NCBI RefSeq assembly: GCF_000956505.1
Contig: NZ_JYIX01000035.1
Location: 1-64,000 of the forward strand
DNA from: Microbacterium azadirachtae
Lineage (GTDB): Bacteria; Actinomycetota; Actinomycetes; Actinomycetales; Microbacteriaceae
Length of the DNA stretch: 64,000 nucleotides
Direction: 5' to 3'
Shown here: positions 9,793 through 18,487 of the stretch, piece by piece
How positions within the stretch are numbered: the first letter of the stretch is position 1
How the letters are laid out: each line of letters starts with the position of its first letter
Position numbers and translations under genes: made by a program
The notes under the pieces: model-generated
The model's input: only the letters and a program-made list of their open reading frames with translations
Told to the model about the DNA's origin: nothing
Database searches by the model: none

Positions 9793-10956
9793 ATGACCCT
9801 CCCTGTCACCACGCCCCCGGCCACCCCGCCGACCAACGCGCGCCTGGACGCCGTGCCGGCCTACAAGCAGGGGCGCTCCGCCCCGGCCGGCGCCTCGAAG
9901 CTCTCCTCGAACGAGTCCCCGCACCCGCCGCTGCCATCCGTGGTCTCGGCGATCGCCGACCGGCTCGGATCCATCCACCGCTACCCCCAGATGGCGGCGC
10001 CCGAGATCATCGGCCGCCTCGCCGAGCGCTACGGCGTGGACCCGTCGCTCGTCACGGTCGGCGCCGGATCCGTCGAGCTCGCCTCGCAGCTCATCCACGC
10101 GATGGCGGGCGAGGGCGACGAGGTCATGTTCGCCTGGCGCTCCTTCGAGGCCTACCCGTCGCTCGTGCGCATCGCGGGAGCGACCCCGGTGATGGTGCCG
10201 CTCGACGCCGAGCACCGGCACGACCTCGACGCGATGCTCGCGGCCATCACCGAGCGCACCCGCCTGATCTTCGTGTGCAACCCGAACAACCCCACCGGCA
10301 CGGTCGTCGGGCCGGAGGAGCTCGAGCGCTTCGTGGCCGCCGTGCCGCGCGACGTGCTGGTCGTGATCGACGAGGCGTACGTGCACTTCGACGGTTCGCC
10401 CTACTTCGCCCAGGCGCCCGGCGCGACCGACCCCGAGCGCGGCGCGGGCATCGAGCTGTTCCGCCGCTACCCGCACGTGGCCGTGCTGCACACGTTCTCC
10501 AAGGCCTACGGGCTCGCGGGCCTGCGCATCGGCTACGCCATCGCCCCTGCCGAGATCGCCACCGCCCAGCGCAAGGTCGCCGTGCCCTTCGGCGTCACCG
10601 ACCTGGCGCAGGCGGCCGCGGTCGCCTCCCTCGACGCGCAGGACGAGCTCGCGATGCGCATCGCCGAGGTCACCGTGCAGCGCGACCGCCTGCGCGACGT
10701 GCTCGTCGAGGCGGGCTGGCCCGCCGTACCCTCCGAGGCCAACTTCGTCTGGGTCCCGGCGGGGGAGCGCTCCGTCGAGCTCGACGAGCTCCTGCACGAC
10801 GGCGCCGTCGTCGCCCGCACCTTCCCGGGCGAGGGCGTTCGCATCTCCGCCGGATCCGCCGAGGACATCGACCGCGTCGCGGCGGCCCTCGCCGCCGGCA
10901 CGATCCCGAGCTCCGCTCACCCCACCGCTGCCGTTCGCGAGGAGGCGACCGCATGA
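9793..10956 (+). CDS. PLP-dependent aminotransferase, histidinol-phosphate/aromatic type
   Basis: 387-residue fold-type I aminotransferase of the HisC/aromatic aminotransferase group. It shows KLSSNESPHPP near the N-terminus, NPNNPTG for PLP binding, the VVIDEAYVHF aspartate, and the Schiff-base lysine in HTFSKAYGLAGLRIGY. In actinobacteria such stand-alone genes often act on phenylalanine/tyrosine keto acids, but HisC activity is possible. The start at 9793 (ATG ACC CTC) follows AAGGA. Its stop overlaps the next start (ATGA at 10953), tying it to an amino acid permease and Lrp regulator. It is not in a his operon, which argues against a primary role in histidine synthesis. Confidence 0.9.
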   Translation: MTLPVTTPPATPPTNARLDAVPAYKQGRSAPAGASKLSSNESPHPPLPSVVSAIADRLGSIHRYPQMAAPEIIGRLAERYGVDPSLVTVGAGSVELASQLIHAMAGEGDEVMFAWRSFEAYPSLVRIAGATPVMVPLDAEHRHDLDAMLAAITERTRLIFVCNPNNPTGTVVGPEELERFVAAVPRDVLVVIDEAYVHFDGSPYFAQAPGATDPERGAGIELFRRYPHVAVLHTFSKAYGLAGLRIGYAIAPAEIATAQRKVAVPFGVTDLAQAAAVASLDAQDELAMRIAEVTVQRDRLRDVLVEAGWPAVPSEANFVWVPAGERSVELDELLHDGAVVARTFPGEGVRISAGSAEDIDRVAAALAAGTIPSSAHPTAAVREEATA

Positions 10957-12368
10957 CCACCGAAGTGCCCCTGACCACGACCACCACGAAGGGCCTGCAC
11001 CCCGGGCTCACCCGCCGGCAGATCTCCATGATGGGGCTCGGCGGCGCGATCGGCGCCGGCCTCTTCGTCGGCTCCGGCCAGGCGATCGGCATCGCAGGAC
11101 CCGCCGTGATCGTGTCCTATCTCGTGGCCGGCACGATCGTCGTGCTCGTCATGGCGATGCTCGCCGAGATGGTGGCCGCCAACCCCTCGTCGGGCGCTTT
11201 CAGCTCCTACGCGCAGAAGGCCATGGGCCGCAGCGTCGGCAGCGCGGTCGGCTGGCTGTACTGGATCCAGCTCGTCGTCGTGATCGCGGCCGAGGCCACC
11301 GGAGCCGCCGGAATCGTCGCGCACCGCTTCCCCGGCCTGCCGGAATGGGCATGGGTGCTGCTGTTCGTGCTCGCCCTCACCGTCGTGAACCTGCTCGGCG
11401 TGCGCAACTACGGCCGCTTCGAGTTCTGGTTCGCCGCGATCAAGGTCGCCGCGATCATCGCGTTCCTCGTCGTCGGCGTGCTCGCGATCGTCGGTCTGAT
11501 CCCCGGCATCCCCGCCACGGGGGTGGGCAACCTCGTCGACCAGGGCGGCTTCGCCCCGACCGGCATCGCCGGCATCGCAGGGGCCCTGCTGATCGTGGTC
11601 TTCGCATTCGGCGGCACCGAGGTCGTCGCGATCGCGGCGGCCGAGTCGGATGACCCGTCGCGCAACATCAGCCGGATCGTGCGTCAGGTGATGGTGCGGA
11701 TCCTGGTGTTCTACGTCGGATCCATCTTCGTGATCGTCGCCGTGCTGCCGTGGAACTCCGAGTCGGTGCTGGCCGGACCCTTCTCCGCCGTGCTGGACAC
11801 GCTCAAGATCCCCGGCGTCGGCCTCGTGATGGACCTCATCGTCATCGTGGCGCTGCTGTCGGCCATGAACGCCAACATCTACGGCGCCTCGCGCATGGCG
11901 TTCTCGCTCGGCGAGCGCGGTCTTGCCCCGCTCGCGCTCACCCGCACGAGCGCTGCCGGCGTGCCCCGCGTGGCCGTCCTGAGCTCGGTCGCGTTCGGGT
12001 TCGTCACCGTGATCCTGAACTGGATGTTCCCGAACCAGGTGCTGCCCGCCCTGCTGAACGTGGTCGGATCCACCCTGCTGATCATGTGGACGGCCACCGC
12101 GCTCGCGCAGTTCATCCTGCGCCGGCGCGCCGATGCCGACGGCACGCCGCTGCCGATGCGCATGTGGGGCTTCCCGTGGCTCTCGATCGTCACGCTCGTG
12201 CTGCTGGCCGCGGTCATCGTGCTGACGATGTTCGACGCCGGCGCACGCACGCAGCTGCTGCTCACGATCGGGCTCACTGTGCTGCTCCTCGTCGTGGCGC
12301 GCCTCACCCGCGGGCTGTCGCGTCCCGGGGTGGTCAAGGACTCCGCCGACGAGGTGTTCCGGAGCTGA
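10953..12368 (+). CDS. APC family amino acid permease
   Basis: 471-residue integral membrane amino acid transporter of the APC superfamily (AAT/GABA permease-like). It begins LTRRQISMMGLGGAIGAGLFVGSGQAI, the classic first helix, and has about 12 hydrophobic segments ending near RPGVVKDSADEVFRS. Translation is coupled to the aminotransferase by the ATGA overlap. The pairing suggests uptake of the amino acid that the aminotransferase uses. The substrate is not evident. Confidence 0.93.
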   Translation: MTTEVPLTTTTTKGLHPGLTRRQISMMGLGGAIGAGLFVGSGQAIGIAGPAVIVSYLVAGTIVVLVMAMLAEMVAANPSSGAFSSYAQKAMGRSVGSAVGWLYWIQLVVVIAAEATGAAGIVAHRFPGLPEWAWVLLFVLALTVVNLLGVRNYGRFEFWFAAIKVAAIIAFLVVGVLAIVGLIPGIPATGVGNLVDQGGFAPTGIAGIAGALLIVVFAFGGTEVVAIAAAESDDPSRNISRIVRQVMVRILVFYVGSIFVIVAVLPWNSESVLAGPFSAVLDTLKIPGVGLVMDLIVIVALLSAMNANIYGASRMAFSLGERGLAPLALTRTSAAGVPRVAVLSSVAFGFVTVILNWMFPNQVLPALLNVVGSTLLIMWTATALAQFILRRRADADGTPLPMRMWGFPWLSIVTLVLLAAVIVLTMFDAGARTQLLLTIGLTVLLLVVARLTRGLSRPGVVKDSADEVFRS

Positions 12369-12370
12369 CG

Positions 12371-12844
12371 ATGCGCATCGATGCTCTCGACGCGGCCCTG
12401 ATCCGGCTGCTCACGGACACGCCGCAGCTGCCCGTGCTGGAATGCGCACGGCGGCTCGGCGTGGCCCGCGGCACCGTCACCAGCCGTCTCGCGCGGCTGC
12501 ACGAGAACGGCGTGATCGAGGGCATCGTGCCCCGCATCGACCCGCGAGGGTTCGGATACGCGCTCACCGCGTTCTGCCAGGTGGAGATCGACCAGAAGGT
12601 CGGCCACGACGAGGTCGCGGAGGCGCTGGCATCGGCGATCCCCGAGGTCGTCGACATGTACACGGTCACCGGGGCGAGCGACATGCAGCTGCGCCTCGTC
12701 GCGCACAGCGCCGAGCAATTGCAGGAGGTGCTCGACCGCATCGCCCTGGTGCCCGGCGTCGCCCGCACCGCGAGCTCGATCGCGATGCGCACGCACCTCA
12801 GCGGGCGCATGCTGCCTCTCGTGGAGCACGCGGCCCGGGGCTGA
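12371..12844 (+). CDS. Lrp/AsnC family transcriptional regulator
   Basis: 157-residue regulator. An N-terminal winged HTH (IDALDAALIRLLTDTPQLPVLECARRLGVARGTVTSRLARLHENGVIEG, residues 3-50) is followed by a RAM effector-binding domain. The start lies 2 bp after the permease stop, so the three genes form one transcript. It probably senses the amino acid handled by the operon and controls the promoter near 9700. Length is normal for the family. Confidence 0.93.
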   Translation: MRIDALDAALIRLLTDTPQLPVLECARRLGVARGTVTSRLARLHENGVIEGIVPRIDPRGFGYALTAFCQVEIDQKVGHDEVAEALASAIPEVVDMYTVTGASDMQLRLVAHSAEQLQEVLDRIALVPGVARTASSIAMRTHLSGRMLPLVEHAARG

Positions 12845-12882
12845 GCCCTCGTGGCGGTGCCCCGGCTGCGGCCGGCGCCGGC

Positions 12883-13845
12883 CTATTCGTCGTTCCCGGT
12901 CCAGCCCTTGCGGCGGAACCACCACCACATGATCGCGCCCGAGATCACCATGGAGCCGATGCCGAGCAGGAAGAAGGACCACGGGCCGGACAGTACGTGC
13001 GCGATCGACCAGTCGAAGTTCATGCCGAAGAACCCCGTGAGGAAGCTCAGCGGCAGGAAGATCGACGCGATGATCGCCAGCTGCTTCGACGTCTCGCCCT
13101 GCCGGTTCGCGACCGTGGACAGATAGAGGTCGGTGCACCCGGAGACCATCTCGTGATAGCCGTCGATCTCGTCCGTGATCCGGATGAGGTGGTCGTAGAT
13201 GTCGCGGAAGTAGTCGTGACTGTCGGCCTCCAGCCCCGCCAGATCCGTGATGATCTCGGCCTGCCGGGCGAACAGGTCCCGCATCGGGACGACGGCCCGC
13301 CGCAGCTTCAGCAGCAGGCGCTTGAGGCCGAACGTCTGCTGCAGCTCCTTGCGGCCGCCGCCGGCGACGATCGCGTCCTCGAGGCTGTTGATCTCCTCGT
13401 CGAGGTCGCTGAGGATCGGGAAGTAGCTGTCCACGATGACGTCGATGATCTTGTAGACGTAGTAGCGCTCGGACTTGGGCGCCGTGGAGTTCTGCAGCAG
13501 CGTGCGCACCTGGCGCAGATCCTGGAAGCGCTCGGAGTGCACGGTGACGATGAACTCGCCGCTGAGGTGGCAGTGCACCTCCTCCAGAGGGTGGTCGTTC
13601 TCGTCCTCGGGGTGCAGCTCGACCGCGCCCTGCAGCACGAGGAGGGCGCCCTCGCCGTAGACGTCGAGCTTGGGGCGCTGCCCCATGCGCTGGGTGTCCT
13701 CGATCGAGAGCGGATGCCAGCCGAGCAGGGTGCCGAGCCGCTGCACGTCTTCCGAGGAAGGGGAGGTCAGGTCGAGCCAGAAGAACTCGCCCTGCCCGCG
13801 CAGCTGTGCGATCAGGGATTCGTCGATGGAGTCGAGGATGCGCAC
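12883..13845 (-). CDS. CorA-type magnesium/divalent metal transporter
   Basis: 320-residue CorA/MIT family channel for Mg2+ (or Co2+/Ni2+). A long cytosolic N-terminal domain is followed by two C-terminal membrane helices joined by the signature FFGMNF (GMN) and a basic tail, WFRRKGWTGNDE. GTG start at 13845, one base after the stop of the O-mannosyltransferase, so the pair is co-transcribed. No Mg-sensing leader is visible because the gene is internal to the operon. Confidence 0.93.
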   Translation of the reverse strand: MRILDSIDESLIAQLRGQGEFFWLDLTSPSSEDVQRLGTLLGWHPLSIEDTQRMGQRPKLDVYGEGALLVLQGAVELHPEDENDHPLEEVHCHLSGEFIVTVHSERFQDLRQVRTLLQNSTAPKSERYYVYKIIDVIVDSYFPILSDLDEEINSLEDAIVAGGGRKELQQTFGLKRLLLKLRRAVVPMRDLFARQAEIITDLAGLEADSHDYFRDIYDHLIRITDEIDGYHEMVSGCTDLYLSTVANRQGETSKQLAIIASIFLPLSFLTGFFGMNFDWSIAHVLSGPWSFFLLGIGSMVISGAIMWWWFRRKGWTGNDE

Positions 13846-13846
13846 G

Positions 13847-15418
13847 TCAGATCCAGGTGATCATCCAGTTGTGGGCCTGCCAGAACCACCAGGGCACGGG
13901 CAGGCCGATCCACAGCGGGTAGAAGAATGCGCTCAGCAGCACGATCAGCACCAGGATGACCACCACGGTGCGCTGCCCGGACTGCCTGCGGTGTCTCGGA
14001 TCGCTGCGCCTGCCCGCGATGTCGCGCAGTGCGAGCGCGAGCGCGAGGATCAGGAACGGGGCCATCACGACCGTGTAGAACTGGAAGATCGTGCGCTCGG
14101 GGAACGCGAGCCAGGGCAGGTACGTCGCCGCGAGTCCCACCAGGGGGATCGCGTAGCTCCACGGCATGGGCGCGCGCAGCACGAGTCCGCGCACGAATCG
14201 CACGAGCAGGTGGACCGCGGCGGCGGCGCCCAGGTACCAGATCAGCGGGTTCGGGATCGAGGTGATCGTGCCGATGCAGCGATCCGTGCCGAAGCAGGGC
14301 GCATCCTGACCGCCGACCCAGAACGCGGTGGGCCGGATCAACAGCGGCCACTGCCACGCCGGGCTCGCGTAGGGGTGCGAGGATGTCAGCCCGACATGGA
14401 ATGCCAGGATGTCCGAGTGGTACTTGAACCACGAGGTGAGCACGTTGTCGGTGATCTGGCGGTCGTAGCCGCCCGCGGTGAGGAACCAGCCGCTCCACGA
14501 GGCGACGTACACGGCCGCGGCGACCGGCACGAGCAGCACGAAGCTCGCGAGGCCCTGCCGGATCACGGCGTCGGTGGGCCACAGGGCGACCCCCGCGCGG
14601 CGGCGGGCGAGAGCGTCGGTGACGACGAGGTAGATCCCGGCTGCGGCGAGCACGTAGCCGCCGGACCACTTCACCGAGGTCGCAGCTCCGAGGGCCACGC
14701 CCGCGGCGAGCACCCACGGGCGGCGCCAGAACACGCGACCCCACAGCGTCGGGTCATCGCCGCGCTCATGCGAGGCGCGGTCCTCGAGCCGGGGCATCGT
14801 CTGCCGCCGGTCGTACACGAGGAACAGGATCCCGAGCATGATGAAGAAGGTGAGGATCCCGTCCAGCAGCCCGATCCGGCTCAGGACGATGCCGAGGCCG
14901 TCGACGGCCATGAGCAGGCCGGCGATGCTCGCGACCGTGACCGAGCGGGTGAGGGCCTTGGCGAGCAGGTAGACCACGAGCACGGTGAGCGTGCCGATGA
15001 CCGCCGTCGAGATGCGCCAGCCGAAGCTGGATCCGGGGCCGAACGCGGCGATGCCGAGCGCGATCAGCCACTTGCCGAGGGGCGGGTGCACGACGAACGA
15101 AGCGGTGTCCTCGAGCGCGCTCGTGTCGCCCTTCGCGAACATCTCGTTCGCGCCGGTGCGCCAGGATCCCTCGTACCCCTGCACCCACAGCGACCAGGCG
15201 TCCTTGACGTAGTAGGTCTCGTCGAACACGATCGTGTGCGGATGCCCGAGCCCCGCGATGCGCAGCACGGCGGCGAGGAGGGTGATGAGGGTCGGCGCGA
15301 GCCACGACACGAGCCGGAGCCGGGCTGGATCCCCGAGCCAGGCGTCCCGCAGTCGCTCCCAGGCGGTGGGGCGGCCGTCGATGCGAGCGTCGAGGCCGGG
15401 CAGCAGAGGCGCGGTCAC
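13847..15418 (-). CDS. Protein O-mannosyltransferase (PMT family)
   Basis: 523-residue multispanning GT-C glycosyltransferase that would transfer mannose from polyprenyl-phosphate-mannose to Ser/Thr of exported proteins. The first extracytoplasmic loop carries HTIVFDETYYVKDAWSLW with the catalytic DE pair; later PPLGKWLIALG and repeated hydrophobic helices fit actinobacterial PMTs. The GTG start at 15418 is supported by TAGGCT six bases upstream (leaderless). corA follows after one base. The promoter is back to back with that of rsmI, an arrangement common in actinobacteria. Confidence 0.93.
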   Translation of the reverse strand: MTAPLLPGLDARIDGRPTAWERLRDAWLGDPARLRLVSWLAPTLITLLAAVLRIAGLGHPHTIVFDETYYVKDAWSLWVQGYEGSWRTGANEMFAKGDTSALEDTASFVVHPPLGKWLIALGIAAFGPGSSFGWRISTAVIGTLTVLVVYLLAKALTRSVTVASIAGLLMAVDGLGIVLSRIGLLDGILTFFIMLGILFLVYDRRQTMPRLEDRASHERGDDPTLWGRVFWRRPWVLAAGVALGAATSVKWSGGYVLAAAGIYLVVTDALARRRAGVALWPTDAVIRQGLASFVLLVPVAAAVYVASWSGWFLTAGGYDRQITDNVLTSWFKYHSDILAFHVGLTSSHPYASPAWQWPLLIRPTAFWVGGQDAPCFGTDRCIGTITSIPNPLIWYLGAAAAVHLLVRFVRGLVLRAPMPWSYAIPLVGLAATYLPWLAFPERTIFQFYTVVMAPFLILALALALRDIAGRRSDPRHRRQSGQRTVVVILVLIVLLSAFFYPLWIGLPVPWWFWQAHNWMITWI

Positions 15419-15441
15419 CCGCTCAGCCTATGCTGGGGCGG
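15419..15441. promoter_or_regulatory. Overlapping divergent leaderless promoters (PMT / rsmI)
   Basis: On the minus strand TAGGCT (15429-15424) precedes the PMT GTG by six bases; on the plus strand TATGCT (15429-15434) precedes GTG 15442 by seven. The two -10 hexamers share base 15429 inside AGCCTATGCT, so one opened region could serve both directions. Confidence 0.55.
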
Positions 15442-16257
15442 GTGATCATCCTCGCGGCCACTCCGATCGGAAATCTGGGCGACGCGTCCCGCCGCCTCAT
15501 CGAGGTGCTGGAGAACGCGACCATCATCGCGGCGGAGGACACCCGCACGACCCAGCGGCTGCTGCAGGGCCTCGGCATCACGAACCGGCCCCGGCTCATC
15601 GCGCTGCACGACCACAATGAGAAGGCCAAGGCCGCGGAGCTGGCCGAGTCGGCCGAGACCGAAGACCTCGTGGTGCTCAGCGACGCGGGAATGCCCACGG
15701 TGAGCGATCCCGGATACGGTCTCGTCGCGGCGGCTGCCGAGCGCGGCGTCACCGTGACCGTCATCCCCGGCCCGAGCGCGGTCGTCACGGCGCTCGCCGT
15801 GTCGGGGCTGCCCACCGACCGCTTCACGTTCGAGGGCTTCCTGCCGCGCAAGCCGGGGGAGCGCCGCTCGGCACTGAACGCGCTCGCGACAGAACCCCGC
15901 ACCATGGTGTTCTTCGAGTCGCCGTCGCGCCTGGCCGCGACCCTGGGGGACATGGCCACGGCGTTCGGCGCTTCTCGGCGGGTGGCGGTGTGCCGCGAGC
16001 TCACCAAGTTCTACGAAGAGGTGCGCCGCGGCGGCGCGGCCGAGCTCGCCGCCTGGGCGGAGCAGGGCGTCAAGGGCGAGATCGTCGTGGTCGTCTCGGG
16101 CGCCGAACCCCGTGCCGTCTCCCCGGAGGACGCACTGGCCCAGGTGCAGGCGCTCGTCGCCTCGGGCGTGCGCCTCAAGGACGCGTGCGCCGAGGTCGCC
16201 GCCGCCACGGGCCTCGGCTCCCGCGACCTGTACCAGGCGGCGCTCGCCGCGCGGTGA
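15442..16257 (+). CDS. rsmI: 16S rRNA (cytidine-1402-2'-O)-methyltransferase
   Basis: 271-residue SAM-dependent methyltransferase that modifies C1402 of 16S rRNA at the P site. It has the tetrapyrrole-methylase fold with ATPIGNLGDASRR at the N-terminus, AAEDTRTTQRLL, LSDAGMPTVSDPG and PGPSAVVTAL. The GTG at 15442 is chosen because TATGCT sits seven bases upstream, consistent with a leaderless mRNA; an ATG at 15430 would overlap that hexamer. Divergent from the O-mannosyltransferase. A 71-bp repeat array begins about 50 bp after the stop. Confidence 0.93.
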   Translation: MIILAATPIGNLGDASRRLIEVLENATIIAAEDTRTTQRLLQGLGITNRPRLIALHDHNEKAKAAELAESAETEDLVVLSDAGMPTVSDPGYGLVAAAAERGVTVTVIPGPSAVVTALAVSGLPTDRFTFEGFLPRKPGERRSALNALATEPRTMVFFESPSRLAATLGDMATAFGASRRVAVCRELTKFYEEVRRGGAAELAAWAEQGVKGEIVVVVSGAEPRAVSPEDALAQVQALVASGVRLKDACAEVAAATGLGSRDLYQAALAAR

Positions 16258-16909
16258 GGGCGGAGCGCCCGGGGGATCCGCCGCTTCCGCGGTTCCGCGC
16301 ACGCCGAGTGCACGGGTTGCTGCCGGGTGCACGGGTTGTTCGCGCGAGGGTCCCGTGCAGTCGGCAGGATCCGGTGAACTCGGGCTGCGCCGGGCGAGTG
16401 CACGGTGTGTCGACGTGAAGTTCCCGTGCACTCGACAGGATCCGGTGCGCTCGGGCCGCGCCAGGCGAGTGCACGGGTTCTTGACGCAGACATGGCGTGA
16501 GGTCGGCGCAGGCGAGGCGAGGCCACGGGGCGTTGCCGGGTGCACGGGTTCTTGGCGCAGAAGCGGCGTGCGGTCGGGTGCTCGCCGGCCGGGGGCACGG
16601 CTTGTTGCCCGGTGCACGGGGTGTTGGCGCGAAGTTCCCGTGCACTCGACTGGATCCGGCGCGCTCGGGCTGCGCCCGCTGACTGCACGGGGTGTCGGCG
16701 CGAAGTTCCCGTGCACTCGACAGGATCCGCCGCACTCGGGCTGCACCCGCGGGGTGCGCTTGGAGCGCGTCGGATCCTGAGGCGAGGTCACCGTCGCGGA
16801 TGCGGGGATGCCGAGGGTGCCGGGGATACCGGGGGCGCGGCGGCGGTGAGCGGCACGGGGACGCTGACCGTCGGCGGCAGCGCGAGCGAGGAGGGGGTGA
16901 CCGCGCTCA
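16258..16909. repeat. 652-bp noncoding region with 71-bp tandem repeats
   Basis: GTGCACGGG or a variant begins at 16327, 16398, 16469, 16540, 16612, 16683 and 16754, a period of 71 bp (one step 72). An extra partial copy begins at 16308, and the 19-bp offset 16308-16327 recurs at 16521-16540 and 16593-16612. Well-kept units contain GTGCACGG, a spacer of about 16 bases, then the complement ending CCCGTGCAC, then a run containing GACAGGATCCG. Since 71 is not a multiple of 3, translated repeats change frame each unit, so the array is not a repeat protein. From 16770 to 16909 I see nothing recognisable. Confidence 0.85.
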
Positions 16910-17845
16910 TCACGGTGCCGAATCGACGACGGTCGTGGACATCGCTGTCAACCAGGAGCCGGCGCTGTCCCGCATTCCGATGAGCTGCCCTGTCGACGGG
17001 TCGACGATGAGTTCGGTGCGGCCGTTCGAGCCGGCTGACTCTGCCCTGCCGATCGCCACTCCCACTGTGCCATCGAGGTTCGCTACGCCGGGCGTCGAAA
17101 CCGTACCGGGGATCAGCGCGATGGCTTCGAGGAGCCGTGCCCGCAGCAATGACGGCACTGGGTAGGCCTGGAGGACGTCGACGATGCGCCGGAAGTTGTC
17201 AGCATCGCGGGACGATCCGCCCCCGGAATAGCGCTTATCGAAGTACGCGAGCGTTTCCTGCGCGGATCCGGTCGGGATCTCCGCCTGCTTTCTGACTTCT
17301 TCTGACTGAGGGCGCGCGCCGTAGAAACTGCCGCCCGCTCCCCGGCGAGTCTCTTGCCCCCGGGTGAAATCGAAGGTCTGCACCCACTCGTCGTCGAGGT
17401 TGGCGGGGATGTAGAGATCCATGGTTCCTCGCTGCTCCGGGCCACGCGTCGCCTCGCCGCCTGTGTCGCCTGCGGTGGTCCAGTTTCCTAGTGACACGCT
17501 GCGGACCTCGAATTTGAAGTACTGGCCTGGGATGGGCAACGGATCCGGATCGCTGAGGGCTTCCTTGGCTGTCTCACGCAACACGATCGCCGCCGCGCTC
17601 GCCGCTTCCGGATGCGGTGGCGCGATCACCCCGCCGATGACGATCGCCGCGGCTGCGGCGGCGGCGACCGAGAGGCCTGCGGCGGCCCAGCGGATCGGAT
17701 GCCGGGGACGCGGGGGACGCGCGGCCTTCTTCGACGCTGCGTCGTGCATGGCGTTGTCGAGCTTCGCGAATGCCGGTGCGAGTCGCTCAGCGCTGGGTTC
17801 TGCGATGTCGTCACGCAGGCTGCGGAGCAGTGTCAGCTCGTCCAT
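16910..17845 (-). CDS. CU044_5270-like membrane-anchored protein, sigma factor partner
   Basis: 311-residue protein with a cytosolic N-terminal helix region (MDELTLLRSLRDDIAEPSAERLAPAFAKLDNAM), one membrane helix (about residues 50-75, IRWAAAGLSVAAAAAAAIVIGGVIA) and an extracytoplasmic domain. This layout resembles the CU044_5270 family, which sits beside ECF sigma genes in actinobacteria. The ATG at 17845 has a strong GAGGAGG site; its first 35 bases overlap the sigma gene. It may act as anti-sigma or sensor, but there is no zinc-binding HxxxCxxC motif. Function inferred from context. Confidence 0.75.
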   Translation of the reverse strand: MDELTLLRSLRDDIAEPSAERLAPAFAKLDNAMHDAASKKAARPPRPRHPIRWAAAGLSVAAAAAAAIVIGGVIAPPHPEAASAAAIVLRETAKEALSDPDPLPIPGQYFKFEVRSVSLGNWTTAGDTGGEATRGPEQRGTMDLYIPANLDDEWVQTFDFTRGQETRRGAGGSFYGARPQSEEVRKQAEIPTGSAQETLAYFDKRYSGGGSSRDADNFRRIVDVLQAYPVPSLLRARLLEAIALIPGTVSTPGVANLDGTVGVAIGRAESAGSNGRTELIVDPSTGQLIGMRDSAGSWLTAMSTTVVDSAP

Positions 17846-18380
17846 TCTCACCCTCCTCAGGTGCCGTGCGGATCTGGCGTCGGGCGCGGTTCAGTCGTGA
17901 CTTCACCGTGCCGACAGGGATGTGCAGGGCTTCGGCGATCTCGTCGTACGAGAGCTCGGCCCAGGAGAACAGCAGCAGGCAGTCGCGGTCACCGGCGGAG
18001 AGCCGCCGGATCCTCCCCGCCAGGCGGGCGACCTCGCGCCGAGCGTCCAGCGCGTCGTCCGGGTCGACGGACACGGCTTCGGCCTCCGGCACGCTGCGCT
18101 CCATCGCCCTCAGCACGCGTGCAGTGGCGATGCGGTGGCGGTGGATGAGGTTCGTCGCGATGCCGAACAGCCAGGGTCGGGCATCCTCCCGTGCGGGATC
18201 GAATCGTGCGCGGCGCTGGAACGCGATCAGGAAGGTCTCGCTCGTGACGTCGTCGGCGACGGCGTCACCGGCCCGTCGGGCCGCGTAGCGATGCACCGCT
18301 CCTGCGTACCGGTGGAAGATCTCGCCGAAGGCCGACGGATCCGTCACCGATCTCGCGATCACCGTGTTGTCGTTGTTCAC
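17811..18380 (-). CDS. RNA polymerase ECF sigma factor
   Basis: 189-residue sigma-70 family (ECF) factor. Region 2 spans AFGEIFHRYAGAVHRYAARRAGDAVADDVTSETFLIAFQRRARFD and region 4 spans the HTH LSYDEIAEALHIPVGTVKSRLNRARRQIR. GTG start at 18380, preceded by a GAGGAATACAGGA stretch. Its 3' end overlaps the partner gene, so production is coupled. The regulon cannot be predicted from the window. Confidence 0.93.
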   Translation of the reverse strand: MNNDNTVIARSVTDPSAFGEIFHRYAGAVHRYAARRAGDAVADDVTSETFLIAFQRRARFDPAREDARPWLFGIATNLIHRHRIATARVLRAMERSVPEAEAVSVDPDDALDARREVARLAGRIRRLSAGDRDCLLLFSWAELSYDEIAEALHIPVGTVKSRLNRARRQIRTAPEEGENGRADTAPQPA

Positions 18381-18487
18381 ATCCTGTATTCCTCGGAGGG
18401 GCGGATCGTGTTCACGATTCTCTCGGTTCGGCGGCGACGGAGTGGCGAAGGCGACGCACGCGCAGGTGCTCGGGCAGGATTCTCGAC

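Noticed and set aside
9793..10956. Histidine biosynthesis hisC
   Set aside because: No his gene is adjacent and the operon partners are a permease and Lrp regulator, so a his symbol is not assigned.
16308..16760. Possible CRISPR array
   Set aside because: The whole 71-bp unit is repeated, not short repeats with unique spacers, and there are no cas genes.
16011..16791. Open frames in the 71-bp repeat region
   Set aside because: Each repeat unit is read in a new frame, so the peptides are not consistent; no ribosome site or family match.
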